Part shown: positions 1-13,439 of the stretch, piece after piece
How the letters are laid out: every line of letters starts with the position of its first letter
Position numbering within the stretch: position 1 is the stretch's first letter
From: Fratercula arctica
Taxonomy: Eukaryota; Chordata; Aves; Charadriiformes; Alcidae
NCBI GenBank assembly: GCA_947846985.1
Contig: CANTUZ010000003.1
Span: 124,504,626 to 124,568,625 of the forward strand
Length of the DNA: 64,000 nt
Direction: 5' to 3'
Translations under genes and position numbers: made by a program
Notes under the pieces: model-generated
What the model saw: the letters and a program-made list of their open reading frames with translations, nothing else
Database searches by the model: none
Told to the model about the DNA's origin: nothing

Positions 1-3000
1 CCTCATATGGAAGGCTATGTATGCTTTTTGCAATAGAGAATGAAAACTACCTAGTGTTCAGGGTGCAAGATGCATTCTGAATTTGTATAGCATCATTTTG
101 GTATTCTGTATTTTGTTCATCTTTTCTTAACAATTCCTAGGATTCAATTTGCCTTTTTTGACCCTGCCAAGAGCAGGCATTTTCTTAGAACTGTTGAGGT
201 TCTGAGACTCTCTCCTGAGTTGTCATTTTCTATTTTAGGACCCAAGACTATATATGTAAGGTTAGGGGGGTTCTTTTTGTACGTCACTTCATGTTTCTGT
301 ACAGTGAACCGTATCTGTTCTTTTATCACTCAGCTATTCATTGTCATTGAGTCCTGCAGCTGTAATGGGGAGGGGAGGTGTTGGGACCTAAGAAATAAGC
401 AGAATTTAGGTACACGGTTAGTATATGTGGTACGGAGCAGGGAGAGGCAGGAGCAGGATCAGCAGGATTGTGTACAAGAGGAAAAGAGGGCTGGCTTTTT
501 GAGGCTGAGATCTCTTCCAGAAAGCAACAGTCTCCTCCTCTGCTTCACAGTCCTGCTGATTCCAATCCTGCTTCACCATCTTCTGTAACACATACACAGT
601 CCCTGTCTGTTTAAGCTGTGTGTGCTTCTGAAGTCCCTACCCTTACACCTGTTACACTAATTACCATGGGTAAAATGCTGTGCGGTCAAACTCAGGCACT
701 TCTATGAGATAGAAATTCCCTCCCCGCTGGTAATTACCCTGTTACTCCATCCTTCACCCTTGATTTACTTGACTGGTCCTGATTCATCTCAGAAAGATGA
801 TGATGAAAATGTAACCATCGAGGAAGGGGCAGCAAGAACACTCCCTCTAAAAGACTTCGGTCAGGTATTCTCTCACAGATGGAGTGGCTGGGACTGGCAG
901 TCATGAAGCTTGCCCAAAAAAGAGGAGTGAAAGCAATCAAATTGCAACAAAATTAAATTTCCAACCCCAAATCCTAAGCTATTTTCAGTCTTCTTAAAAA
1001 TGACTTTTTGTTAAAACCTGATAACATGAGTAATACCAAACTGTTACCTTACCGAACAAAGGTGTGCCTTCTTTCTTCTTATAGCATCTATTAACAGCAT
1101 TTATTTCCAGTCCCACAATTCCTTCCCCTTCCAAACAGTCCGTCCTTCAGCCAACAAGCCTGTGCTTAGAACAAAAAACACCTGCATGTGGAGAGAGAGA
1201 AGCTGCATCTCTCCTATGGAGTTAATCACTGCCAAAGTCCTGGGCATAGGGACTGGCACTCAAGTCAGTCCATTCTGCTAAATTCCCTGGCATAGCTGTG
1301 GCTCAGGACAAGCTAGCGGTCTCACAGCCCATCCTTGGCACAGCTCGGTGTTCAGCACAGGCCAGACATCATTCCTTGCAGGCAGTTGGAACACGACCAA
1401 CCCCACTGGAGGGAGAAAGAAGGCATAAGGATGTAAACACAGCCGGTTGTTCTTAGGGTCAGGGGAACGCCCAGTGTCACTGTTCTGTTTGCTGCTATAG
1501 AAGTAGCCAGAGAGGATTAGACAACAGCAATAAGACAGTATTAGCATGAAAAACATTTTGCTCTTGGATATTCTTGTTGTAATTAAGTGAACGTTTAGCT
1601 GAAATTCACTGGTATGGTTAAGAAATTTCATAGAGCCATCAGAAGCTACGCCTAGGAGTAGCCTTGAGAGCTCATGTAGTCCACATCCTTTCCTCAGGGC
1701 AGGAGCTGTGATGCATTCCTGACGGATGTTTTCTTCAGTCTGTTCTCAGAGATGCCATTGATGCAAAGGCAGATTGCGTCAAAAACTCCTAGCAAGTCTT
1801 GCCCTTCCTGCTTTGTGAACTTTATCCTTAAAATGTTTTTCTTAGCCTCTAATCAGAATATTTTCTTGCTTCCTTGGGTTTAAACCCAAGATTTCCTGTC
1901 TACCATGGACACCGAGTGCAGGTCATTTGATTTCTTCTCCCTACCACCTTTTATATAATTGGAGATGGTTCCTCATCTCATGCTGATTTTCTTTAGTATA
2001 AAATTCTTTCTGTGTTTTAGTGTGTTTGTTTATTCTGCCTTTCCAAATAGCTCTAAACAAATCCAAACCAAAACTAGACCAGTCTGGCCTGGCTTGCTGG
2101 TTATATACTGCTGGAATGTTTCTTGTAACATCTGTTCAGACATATGCAAGGTTGCAGCTGTGCGCCATATATCTGATTGAAAGGAACAAGCATATTTATC
2201 GGCTGTACTTCATGCATCATTTAACAGCAGAGTAAGTATTTAACAGTTGATGAGGTTGCCTGTTGTTCCCAGGCAGCTTTGTAGTTCAGACCCTTTCAAA
2301 AAGGTTAAGGGGAAAAAGGTTAATACCGTCTTGCTTGTTTGAAATTCAGTCCTAAGCTGTTCTTGCACCCTTTACACCTAGGCTGGTGTGGTCTGAGAAG
2401 GAAGCCAAAATTAATCCAGTAGAAAATTACACATTTCCCATGATGGTATTAAGAAAATGGCGTACCAGGTGTATGAAGTCTTTAGCATAAAATGACAGTT
2501 TAAAAGCTTTTTGCAATTTCTCTGCTAACTAGGATTAAACCTGAATGGTTCATTAGCACAACAGGCAGATACCGTTCCTGGCAGACCTCATCTTCTGAGC
2601 CCCCTGCCCCAGGAGGAATTGCATCAGCACTTAGGGAAGTAGGAACAGGGAGACCTAGGAGGGACTGAAACAGGTAGGATATTTTGTAAGATTGCTAGCT
2701 AACATAGAGTAATTATTAAAATAGACTAATGGAGTAAGTAATCCAAACTCACGTTACTTAGAGTACTTAAAGTATTGTTTGGTGTCTTTATTTTTTGTGA
2801 TTCTAATGAGGCTTTTGCCTTTCCTGGGAATGACCAGAATCAGGCTGCTGGAGGCCTGCTCTCTGGCGCTTCCCAGGCACTGCATGTCAGGCCTCTGGGG
2901 CAGGAGGTCACAGCACATCAGTTTCTCTCCTTATTTTGGTTTCACACTTCCCAAACTATTGCCACATCCACTTTAATCATGAGTGAACTATTTTCTTCCA

Positions 3001-6000
3001 GCGTCTCTATTTAATTTTTGTTATTGATTTTTTTTCTCTCTGACTTCCCCATATTTTGCTACTACACTACAGTGGCAAGGTATTGTACATTCTGCATGTC
3101 AACTTAGCCAGCCTTCCTAGTGCTACTCCAAAAATGTTAGAATCATAGGACCGTTCATGCTGGTAGGGAGCTCAAGGAGGTCTCCAGTCCAACCTCCAGC
3201 TCGCAGCAGGGTCAGCTCGGCTGCACCAGGTTGCTCAGGGCTCTGGCCAGTCAAATCTTGGAAAACCTCCCCAGGCTGGAGATGGCACAACCTCTCTGGG
3301 TCCCTGCTTCACTGCAGACTGGCCTCATGAGGATAACATTTTTCCTTGTATCCTGGCTGATTCTTGCCTGTTTTTTCTTGTCCTCCTGCCATGCCCCACT
3401 GTGACAAGCCTGGCTCCATCTTCTGCTGGCCTCCCAGCAGGAGCAGGGTGGTGGCTATCAGCTCCCCCTCAGCCTTTTTCCTTCCCCAGCCTGAACAAGC
3501 CCTGGTCCCTCAGCCTCTCCTCACAGGGCAAGCGCTGCAGTCCCCTGAGCATCTTGGTGGCCCTCAGCTGAGCTTGCTCCTGGTTTTCATGTCTTCCTTG
3601 TATTAGAGGCCCCGGGACAGGACACAGAATCGAGCTGTGGTGTAATGAGTGCTGAGCAGAGGGGGATAATTGCTCCCCTCGATCTGCTGGCTGTGGTCCC
3701 CTGGTCCTACAGCCCAGGGTGCTGTCGGGCTTTGGTGCCAGGGCACAAGTTCATCTTGTGTCTGCCAGGACTTTCATGTCCCTTCCAGCAGAGCTGCCCC
3801 CAGCCTGTATCACTGCCAGGGGCTCTGCCTGCCCGGGGCAGGACTTTGCATTTATCCTCGGAAGGTTCCTGCTGGCCTGTTCCTCCAGCCTGGCACAGTC
3901 CCACTGGTGGCAGCTCTGCCTTCAAACAGAGTGACTGGTCCCCGCAAATTTGGCGTAAGCTGCAAACTTGAGCAAGTGCTCCATTGCCTCCCCGAAGGAA
4001 AAATGTGAACCAGGACTGGTGCCCTGAGGCACTCCGTCGTTCCCAGCCTCCAGGCAGAGGATGGAGCATGACTCTCCAAGCCTGGCCACCTCACCCGCTG
4101 CTTACCCATCTGGTTGTCCACACATCCAGACCCTAATGTCCCAGCTCACGTACAATACTGTGGGACACAATGTCAAATGCCTTGCTAAAGTCAAGGTGAC
4201 AGGCATCCACCTCGCTTTGTTCATACATAAATCTAGTCGTTTAATTGCAGAAGGCAATCAGGCTGGTCAGGCATGATTTACCCACGGTAAGTCCATGCTG
4301 ACTGCCTCCAGTCGTCGTTATCTCCTTCATGTGATCAGAAATGTGCTCCAAGAGGGGTCCCTCCATGATTATCCCAGGGAGAAAAGTGAGGATTAACCAG
4401 TCTGTATTTTCTCAGGTTGCCTATTTGGCCCTTTTTCAAAGTGGGTGTCACATTTGCTTTTCCTAGTTGTGGGGAATCTCCTGCCGCCTTCATTCCTTTT
4501 CAAAGGTGGTAGAGAGAGGCCTTGGGAGGGCACTGGTGGGCTCCCCCAGGACCCTTGGGTTCAACTCGTGCTGTTCCGTAGGCTTGTATGGGTAGAGACA
4601 ACCTTCTTGACTTGTCTCCCTTGCCTGTCTTTCCCGAGGGCTGGTACCTATCCATGCCAGCATCCAGCCGTGTGAGCTTTCCTACCCTAAGGACCGTGAG
4701 GGACACATCGCGCTCATTTCACATGTGGTCTCAGGAAAGCTGTATTCCTCAGCTTTTGCTATGGTGTTAGTCGACTCATTTGGGGTAGGAACAGTGTGTG
4801 CTTATGCAGCCCTCAGTTAGACTGTAAATTGATTATTGTAAAAGCCTTTGAATGTTCCTGCAACATGAGTGGCATTTGTATGTTTTTCGTCAGCATCCAT
4901 GGAGTCCTTTTTTCCCCTCCTATCGACATGATGGTACATAGAAATAGCTCACAGCCAGGACAATGGGATATATTGAGACGGAGAAGGAAACTAAGCATCC
5001 AAGTGGAGAAAGAACAGTATTCTCATAGAAAGCCACATACTGATTCCACAATTTCAGGGATGTATTTGGTCAGAACTGGAACAGCTAGCGTAAGGAAGAG
5101 GAGGAAGGGCAAAGGAACCGGGCAGAGAGGACAGTAAGAGAAGCAGATGGGGAACAAATCTGGCACAGACTGGGGGAAGGAATTGATTAGTGCAAGTCAT
5201 TAATCAGAGCCAGCAGGCGTTTAGTTTGTGAGTCGATGACGTGTGTTGTGGAGTTTCTCTTTCAAGGTATGGGACTTCAGTACCTTTCCATACTTGAGCG
5301 AGTACCTGTTACTACGCACAAACCTAAAGAGAGCAAAGGGAAGACCAGCTCATGATCTTAATTCATCTCACTTAAGACGAGGAGGGAAAGGAAGGCAGGG
5401 AGAATCTAGGGAAGAAGGTCTTCCCACCGGCATTAGAAATACTGCTATACAGAAGAGAATGTGGGTGGCAGTGATTTGTAAGGAAATCATAGTGGTGAAA
5501 TCTGTCTAGTTTGGCTAAGTAGTGACTTTGGAGGAGGACATGAAAATACCTCTTGAGTATTTGAAAGAGGAGGAGGAATTACTGAGGGTGGTCTAAAAGA
5601 ACAAAGTGCTACAATAGTAGGTTAAAATTTAGAAAGTACACGTTAAGTATGAAGAGATTTTTCCTAACAGTGAACTCTAACAGAAACTAAAGCTGTCTCC
5701 GAAAGGAAGTTTTAAAAAGATCATTATTGGATTTGGATATAGGTGGGAAATAAGATGGGACTAACTGGGAAATAGACTCAAACCATAGATGAAATGGCTG
5801 TCGTCCTTTTATTTTGTGACAGTCTGATAGCTACAAAGGGGTCTTCTACTTTCGGCCCCTTGGGAATTGAGTGCTACAAGAATAAAGGAATATAAGTATC
5901 CTAGTCCCAGAGCTGCTGGGATTAGGGTATTCACGCTAAAGAATCTTTATTTCAGTCCAAACAGATGTCTCGTGTAATATTTCTTTGTACATCCTGGTGT

Positions 6001-6025
6001 TTAAATGTTTCCATTTCCTGTGCAG
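1..6025 (+). other. ASXL2 intron (3' part) upstream of first visible exon
   Basis: No ASXL2 coding segment is visible before 6026. The preceding exons should encode a serine- and lysine-rich linker and then the HARE-HTH domain, and neither was found, so this whole stretch appears to be one intron whose start is outside the window. It ends in a pyrimidine tract and CAG acceptor just before 6026. It contains a long CR1 fragment at 3138-4730. The remaining sequence is unremarkable, AT-leaning and holds only chance open frames. Confidence 0.75.
3138..4730 (-). mobile_element. CR1 LINE fragment A, about 1.6 kb, antisense to ASXL2
   Basis: Read on the minus strand this ends (at 3138) in a CR1-type 3' end next to AATCATAGG. 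It extends 5' through the reverse-transcriptase C-terminal region, recognised from the avian CR1 signature segments for cleaning up intragenic copies (bad-copy frames, many stops). It is the longest CR1 piece in the window and is 5'-truncated near 4730 (edge approximate). Positions 3175-3738 are nearly identical, without gaps, to 43241-43804, while sequence on both sides differs strongly. No intact ORF2 is present, so it is a dead copy. Confidence 0.85.
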
Positions 6026-6166
6026 CTTGGGAAGGCAAGCAGTCAGATGGACAGTCCAGCAGCCCTCAGAACTCCACCTCCAGTTCCTCTCCCTCTGTTA
6101 AGCTTGATAACTCCTTGCCAGGGCTGGGAAAGAAACCATTCCAGAGATCTGACAGGCTCCATGCAA
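6026..6166 (+). CDS. ASXL2: ASXL2 exon: linker before DEUBAD
   Basis: The exon is bounded by a TGTGCAG acceptor and a GTAAG donor. It starts with two bases of a split codon and ends with the first base of an Arg codon (A|GG) completed by the next exon. It encodes a segment beginning WEGKQSDGQ and ending [14 protein letters not shown], which matches the conserved ASXL2 linker just N-terminal to the DEUBAD domain. The segment is rich in serine, proline and basic residues and is probably disordered. It is the first ASXL2 coding exon in the window; the exon supplying the first base of its split codon lies further 5'. Confidence 0.95.
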
Positions 6167-7602
6167 GTAAGAGATTTATTTTTCTGCTTACAGAGATGTG
6201 GTTGCTCTGATGACAGAACAAAAGCCTAAATAGCAAAACTGAGTAAAATGTGTAATTAATTCCATTGCTAAAGTGACTTCTGGACAACTCTGGAAGGTGC
6301 TGCTAGTATGCTGTGTGAATTAGGGTAAATAATTCAAAGCTTACATATGCAAATACACCTCTTCTCATTTCTTATCACCAGGGGTTTCTACCTGTGAATT
6401 TGCAGCTTGCTGTTTGAGAAGCAAAAAAAAAGGACTTGCATTATTTATCAGGCTTTTTAACGTACTTAAGATGCTTTGATAACATTAAAAAGAAAAAAGA
6501 AATTCCTTCCCGGATCTTTATACATCAGACCCTACTGTTACTTGTCTTCCTTCCCATTCATTGAAGTTGGCTCTTTCTCAGCCCTCTTGACCTTTTGTGG
6601 TTTCTTTCACATAAACCAATGATGGGATTGACCTCGGTGAACTTCAGGATATTCTGAGGTCCCTGTCTGTGCTAACCATCCTAGATTTCCTTTATCACTA
6701 AATAGGCACTTTTCAGGGTGTGTTTCATTTGTCCCCTGTAATTAGGAAATTCCGCAACTTCAGTGGATGATAAACCTGCAGAGCCACTTTCTGAGTGACT
6801 TCTAATAGAGCAAACTGCCCCTAATGAAACAAACCTCCATGGCATTTATTTTATTAGCTGTTGTTACCTTAAAAATAATTGCTGTCATCCCTGAGGTCAG
6901 GGGAAGCGAGGGTCTGTCTTAATATTACCTGTTTTGCTAACACTGCACTTCTAATCTAAGCTTCAAAACACACAGTGTTTTGCCGGTAATAGACAGTGAT
7001 GAACCCAAAGAAACAGAGTGCACAGTACAAATGTTTTCTTCGTTATTCGTCTCTGAATGTGCAGCACACACACACGAAGCCGGCTGTAGCGTACGGGTTA
7101 ATGCTGGACTTGCTGGCTTTCAGACACCGAAAAGGAAAGAGAATAGTTATTCAATTTTACTGCATTGTCTAGCATTGTGGTTTCTTCGCTAGCACAATGA
7201 GCTGATGATTTTTTCTGAAATGCTTTTGCTGACAGCAAAGTAGGAAAGTCCAAGAAGAAATCCCGAGGAACAAACTGACCGTAACTAGAGGCTTAAAATA
7301 GAAAATTGATGTGGCTAAAAGCAGCTCTAGAAACACTCCTGAAAAAGACTCCTTGCAGCCCCCAGATAGCCAGGATTCCTACCAAAATTAGGTGAACTGA
7401 CACAGGCTACAGTATATTAGGTATGGAAATTTTCTCTGCCGGAAAGGACCTCATGTTCTTTTAACTATATGTGCAAAGGTAAAATGTGTATTTCAAGTCA
7501 AGGTATGAAATGGATGAATAAAGTGGCATTTTGAAAATCTCAGGAGCCTTTAAAATCCTCTCTTAGGTAAGGTGTTACTTACATCTTTGTGTTTCATTGC
7601 AG
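6167..7602 (+). other. ASXL2 intron
   Basis: The intron has a GTAAG donor and a TTTCATTGCAG acceptor and is 1.4 kb long. I see no repeat or gene inside it apart from a short CA-rich tract near 7065. Confidence 0.9.
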
Positions 7603-7766
7603 GGCAGCTGAAGAGAACAAAGTGTGCTGAAATTGATGTGGAAACTCCCGACTCCATCCTGGTGAACACCAACCTGCGGGCACTGATCAACAAGCACACC
7701 TTCTCTGTTCTGCCTACAGAATGCCAGCAGCGCCTGCTGCTGCTGCTGCCCGAGGTGGACAGGCAG
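7603..7766 (+). CDS. ASXL2: ASXL2 exon: first half of DEUBAD/ASXH domain
   Basis: The exon begins GG-CAG after a CAG acceptor, completing an Arg codon, and ends in phase 0 at AGG CAG before GTATGT. It encodes the start of the DEUBAD (ASXH) domain: [20 protein letters not shown], a helical stretch, then the leucine-rich [11 protein letters not shown]. This domain activates the deubiquitinase BAP1 (Calypso in flies) within the PR-DUB complex, which deubiquitinates H2A K119 on chromatin. The CTG run at 7733-7749 encodes the conserved leucines and is not expanded. Confidence 0.97.
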
Positions 7767-10700
7767 GTATGTCGTGGTTTCTGTGGTGGAGAGGAGACAG
7801 GCTCTTGGGTGTCACAGGGAGCATCTCCAGAAGTAATTCAGACTGGACGTCCAAATACCGTGTTTATGTCTAACCGGATAGACTTTTTATTCTGTGCACA
7901 GTATAAAAAAAATTGGAAGATTCTTCAGTGATTCATTTGGTGCTTGCTGCTACCAGAAAAACAGAATTGAGATTTGATAAACCAGTGGCTTAATTCTGTT
8001 TAATCAACTCCATATTCCCAGGTACAGCGAGGGCAGTGTTTCTGTTACGTTGAAGAGGGCCAGGAGTGATGGGAGTGCAGCAATTTCAGCATCTTCCTCT
8101 CTCCTGCCCTCTCCCAGACTCTTTGGTACAGGATTGACCCTGCAGCCTTTTAGACTGGTGCCTTTCCCCACAATACCTAAATGGATGTGGCCATTTAGTT
8201 CCACCATTCTCATTTCTCATTACCTGGTGTTACTGCTCTCAGATTCTGAATTTGGTAAAGTGAAAACTCACTGTTTTCTATTGCATATTCACACTGTCCA
8301 GATGCCAGAGCAGACTTGGCCTGCGCCAAAGAGCTTGTGTCCTGCCCTGAAACACGCACTAGATTAGAGGTACCAGGCAGGCAGTGCGAGTCAGCCTTGA
8401 AGGCAGTTTATTTTTATATGGATTATCTGTCCAAGACCTCTTTGAGCAAAGAGAGGGATGTGAAAAAGCAGAAAAGTTCTCAGTGGGGAGGAATTGGGTT
8501 CATCTGCTCTGGGAGTGGCACAGAAGCAGTGAAGGTTCATTCTCACTGAGCTCTTTGCTAAGTGGTTGGTGGTAACTGGAACAATGAACCTGAGTGAGAA
8601 GGGGGTAAGAACTCAGCCTTCAGCATTGAAGCAAGAGCTAAGAGACTCTTTTGATAAGACCGTTACTTTCAGCTCAGCTGGATCTGATGAATTCCATCCT
8701 AAGGGGTACATAAAAGAACTGCCTGAAGCAGCCTCACCCTTATAGCAGTTTTCTTCAGCAGCTTGTAGAAGGCAGGGATGATGCAAAGAGATGAGAACAA
8801 CCGTTGCACTTTCATGTAAAAGGAGGAAAAAACACTGAGTTGAGGAAGTGAGGTCCAATCTGTTTATGCTCAATACCAGAAAAGTTGCAGACAGAACAAG
8901 GATGATGCTTCCTTCCTTTTACCGCAGTCATACGTTATGTTTGTCTTCAGCATTCCTACCCCAAGTGGCTGGGAGCTTCAGAGCGAAGTGGGATTCTGCG
9001 CTGTGCTTCCACTTCAGATGTAGAGCTGTTAACTCAGATGCCTTCACATATGTGCCTGGAGCCATTTTAAATGTTCTTTAGATATCAAAGCTGGCTTCAA
9101 GCTGCCACTCCAGATGGAAATCTTCTGTACGTCCTGTTTCAGATCTGCATGTCCCTTGAAGATACTGTTCTGTGTGGTGTTCAGATCAGTACTAGATGCC
9201 AATGTTTACCCTCCGCAGTCACCTCCCAGGAGTCTGCATCTCAGCTAGTTACTCTGGGCCCCTTTTATGGAAAGTGGAAAGCCAGTTGGTACCATCAAGA
9301 GCCTGAGACCAAGTCCAGGTGTCTGCTTCAGGACAAGGTGAACTGAGTCCCCACCTCCACACACTCAGCTGACTCGGTCACTGTAAACTGTGAAGGGACA
9401 CCGGCTTAGACGTAGGCACATATAGCACAGACATGCGTGAAGTTAGGTGCATCTTCATAGCTGTGCTGCTCTTCTGGTTCTCCCAGAATGTTAATAGTGC
9501 GTACGGGTCTGGCAGCTGCACTGGGGTCTGCTTTACAGAGGGTGCTTTGCCAAACAGATAGTGTTTGTTTGGAGTTAGGGGGAGTTCCAGCATTTTATGT
9601 TGTCTCATAAATTCTACTCTTCAATCAGCATTCATCGGGGACTTGTTAGTCCAAGGCTGATCCAATAATTATTTGAAGGAATTGTTTTATAAGCCCTGTG
9701 GCCTTTGTAATAATTAGGTATGTGTCAAAATATGATGTGATGGTGTTTGCAGCTGGAGTTTACTGGCAAGAGCCTCACAGCAGATGGCAAGACATTTCTG
9801 TCCTGACTCTTAAGTTTAATTTTCCTTAAATTGAATTAGAATTTGACTGAGAACAAATTTTGACTAACTAAATAATATTGCTTGGTTCTAGAGAGGATAA
9901 ATTTTACATTTCACTGTAGTAAATCTCCTAGAGCAGCCCGCCACCATATCAAGTGGTGAGGCGTGCTTAAAAAATGTCAGGCTTGCTGTAGGAAACAGGA
10001 GAAGAGGTGAAGGCATTGGACATGCCAGTTGTGAAGGGTCACAGATCTGTTGTGTTTTGCTTGGCAGTGTCTCCGTCTGAGCTGTTACAGCTGGGGCTTC
10101 TGTAGAAGTGGGCACTTTGAGGCGGGACCCAGCCAGCCCTGCGGTGCTTGTCTGTCCTCCAGCACAAGGAACAGGCAACACCGAATTGTGAATTCTGCTC
10201 CCTGTAGTCGATCAATAGAGATTTAGCCTAGAAAATAAACCTCTGCTTTTGTAAATTCCTATAATTGCTGCTCCTAACTTACAACTTAAAATTTTCTAAC
10301 TAAATCTTACCTAAAAAACCTTCTATTAGGTCACCTCCATCATTTTAATTACCTGCCTGACAAACGCTGCCTCAGGAAAAGCAGCGTTTTCCTCTACAAA
10401 GTCCTGCACCGTTGAACGTTTGCTGCACAGATCTCCCCATGTAATCAGATGCATCCTACATTTGGACAGTTGGATTTTGCTTGTTTTTTCTGAATTATTA
10501 TTTATGCAAGAAATGGAAACATACCAGTTTTGCCCACTGCAAGTTTTTGCGACTTACTGAATGATATGTGTATTTTAGTGTTTCTGGCAGAGAAATTCCA
10601 CATTTGCTTCTGTAGGATAAAGAGCAAAAGCAAACCTCTTATATGTTTTATTACCTGCTTTTAATTACCCTCTGTGTTATGTTCCAGTCCTAAACTCATG

Positions 10701-11306
10701 CTTTCTGATGTATGTCCTACTCTATAGCACAACTGCCCTATTTGGTCAGCAGTATTTTGAAGACAGAATAGGTTTTGAGCTTCATTTGTGCCTGTTTTTC
10801 CTGAATCATGCCTGGTTATGATTATACGCATTTCATAGTTACTTCTGTGCGATACCTTTTATGACCTGGCTTTTTTTCATGCACATATTTATGTTGCCCA
10901 GAAGACAGCAGAGCTGTTGCTTTGGATGGTAGTTCAGGCGACACCGTGCATTTGTTTTGCAGGGGAAAAGGCATCTGAAGAAGCTTTTCCGAGGCTGTGC
11001 TGTTCCCTTGTGCGCTCCCTGCCACCTGTACCATCTGCTGCTCATGCACGTTTGTGCAGCAGCAGGACTACAGAGGGTTGGGCTGAAACAAGGATGAGGA
11101 AAACTGGCCACAGTCTCCTGGATCCCAGACTTGGCTACGCACAGCCTTAAGAATGCGGTTTATTTTCTCCTGAGTGAGTTAAAGGCAGATTCCAGAGAGA
11201 TTTGTGGCAATGTCGGGACTCTTGCTCTGCTTTCAGATCCCATGTGACAACATGCGACATTTGCCTTTCCAGCTGGTTCATACTGTTTGCTTTGTTTGTG
11301 TTCCAG
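7767..11306 (+). other. ASXL2 intron
   Basis: A 3.5 kb intron with a GTATGT donor and a TTTGTGTTCCAG acceptor. The only structured content noted is a possible old LINE remnant at about 8640-8790. The rest shows chance open frames only. Confidence 0.9.
8640..8790 (+). mobile_element. Possible ancient CR1-like LINE remnant
   Basis: A stretch around 8680 reads like the diverged CR1 segment meaning 'X GPDG(I/F)HP R(V)LKEL': CTGGATCTGATGAATTCC is followed by CATCCTAAGG and a degenerate KEL region. Homology is judged by eye only and the boundaries are uncertain. Confidence 0.3.
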
Positions 11307-11403
11307 GTTGGGGCAGATGGTTTGATGAAGCTGAGTGGCTCTGCACTCAACAACGAGTTCTTCACTTCAGCTGCCCAAGGCTGGAAGGAGCGGTTGTCAG
11401 AAG
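11307..11403 (+). CDS. ASXL2: ASXL2 exon: DEUBAD core with NEF motif
   Basis: The exon starts GTT GGG in phase 0 after TTCCAG and ends with one base of a Gly codon before GTAAAA. It encodes VGADGLMKL, then the NEF motif ([11 protein letters not shown]) and GWKERLSE. The NEF motif is a conserved signature of DEUBAD domains, a family that also includes the INO80G/NFRKB and UCH37-regulating RPN13 domains; in ASXL proteins it helps position BAP1. The sequence is intact, with no substitution in the motif. Confidence 0.97.
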
Positions 11404-11703
11404 GTAAAACTTCCCCAGACAGCCAAGTACAACGCTAGAAGGCTAGTGCGTGTTTTGGGGAATGTGTAAAAGATATTTTATGGAGAAGTTAAAGCGCTGG
11501 AGTGACGTACTTGGTGAAGACAGCTGTAGTCAATGTGGCCCATGAGAGCAAGTACAAGCCTAGAACTATCTAATCGCAAGGTCAGAGAGGGGGCCACAGT
11601 AAGGAGTTCTCTTTTGAACTTCACATGTGGAAAAATGAGCAAGTCTCTGGAAGAGATGAGAAAAGAAGGAAAAATGCATTTAAAATCTTGTTGCAATGAC
11701 AAC

Positions 11704-12590
11704 AGAATCATAGAACTGTCAGGGTTGGAAGGGACCTTAAAGATCATCTAGTTCCAACCCCCTGCCATGGGCAGGGACACCTCCCACTAGATCAGGTTGC
11801 TCAGAGCCCCGTCCAGCCTGGCCTTGAACCCTTCCAGGGATGGGGCTTCCACCACCTCTCTGGGCAACCTGGGCCAGTGTCTCACCACCCTCATGGTGAA
11901 GAACTTCTTCCCAACGTCCAGTCTGAATCGTCCCATCTCTAGTTTTAATCCATTCCTTCTAGTCCTGCCATCACCCGACATCCTAAGAAGTCCCTCCCCA
12001 GCTTTCTTGTAGCCCCCTTAAGATACTGGTAGCCACTCTAAGGTCTCCTCGGAGCCTTCTCTTCTCCAGACTGAACAACCCCAACTCTCCCAGTCTGTCC
12101 CCATAGGAGAGGTGCTCCAGCCCTCTGATCCTCCTCGTGGCCCTTCTCTGGACACATTCCAGCACGTCCATATCTCTCGTGTAGTAGGGGCTCCAGAACT
12201 GCACGCAGTGCTCCAGGTAGGGTCTCAGGAGAGTGGAGTAGAGGGGGAGAATCACCTCCCTCGCCCTGCTGGCCACGCTTCTCCTGATGCAGCCCAGGAT
12301 ACGATTGGCTTTGTGGGCTGCTGGTGCTCACTGACGGCTCATGTTGAGCCTCTCGTCCACCAGCACCCCAAGTCCTTTTCTTCAGGGCTGCTCTCAAGCC
12401 AGTCACTGCCCAGCCTATGTCAGTGCTTGGGATTGCCCCAACCCAGAGGGAGGACCTTGCACTTGGTCTTGTTGAACTTCATGAGGTTGGCATGGGCCCA
12501 CCTCTCCAGCCTGTCCAGGTCCCTCTGGATGGCATCCCTTCCCTCCAGCGTGTCAGCCGCCCCACACAGAGCAGTGTTATTCTCAAGTTG
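11704..12590 (-). mobile_element. CR1 LINE fragment B, antisense
   Basis: The plus strand reads as the reverse complement of an avian CR1 3' end: AGAATCATAGAACTGTCAGG, then TTGGAAGGGACCTTAAAGAT, and on through the conserved C-terminal reverse-transcriptase region to about 12590. About 0.9 kb is present and 5'-truncated. Conserved LINE frames can be traced on the minus strand (for example [20 protein letters not shown]) but are interrupted, so the copy is inactive. Confidence 0.93.
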
Positions 12591-13439
12591 TGGTAGTGAA
12601 GATCAGTAGAGAAGGTAAATTATATTCCCAGAGTAATGCACTTTGTCATCAGCGAAGTCATCAAACCACAGTTGATATGGTCAGTCCTCTGAGCCATAAT
12701 TTTTATATAACATCAAGGCAGCCATTTACTAATCTACAGGAGTCCTGCATCTTCAACAGTCATTGGCATCTTGAACTTAGAGGTGCTTAATTCTGTGATT
12801 TGATCGAATCGCATCCTCAGAAGTGACTCACTCGTCGTGGGCAGGGACTGTTTCTCTACAGAATCCAACCCTGCAGCGTCTCACCAGAGTTTTATAAAGA
12901 TAATAGCACCAATCAGGACTCACTCTAAGAAGAAGGGGATATCATTTACTCACACCCAGATGATTGACTCTTACAAGGCTTTTCCATAGGAAATGTATCC
13001 AGTTCTCTTTGTATTTTGTAGATTCTGGGTGTATCTATGCCAGCAAACAGGAAGGCATAGAACTCGGCTGTCTGATCTGTTTAATTGTTAAAACCACTCC
13101 TGGATTTGGCCACCATCATTTAATGTTTTTAATGCTTCTTAGAAGACCTTTTGTCCATTGGTGTCTGCACATCTAGAGGGTGCAGCTACATATACACAAA
13201 GTTTTCTCACCAGAGTCAAACTGCTGTAGAAGCTGCTATGGTGGCAAAGCTTGCAATGGCCAGGGTGAGGTCTGGAGACCTCAACTGATGTTCTCACTGA
13301 GCACCGTATCTCTGCTCAAGTACCAAACCATGATGCCTCTGTAGGCAGAGCAGTCCTGTAGGCTTTCTTTGGCTACTCTTCAAGGTATGGATGATAACAA
13401 TGCTGTTTAGGGTCACCCGCAGTATTATTTAAGATTCGC

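Noticed and set aside
2020..2235. Possible ASXL2 exon ending at AGA|GTAAGT near 2231
   Set aside because: The translated sequence has none of the conserved linker residues expected immediately before the 6026 exon.
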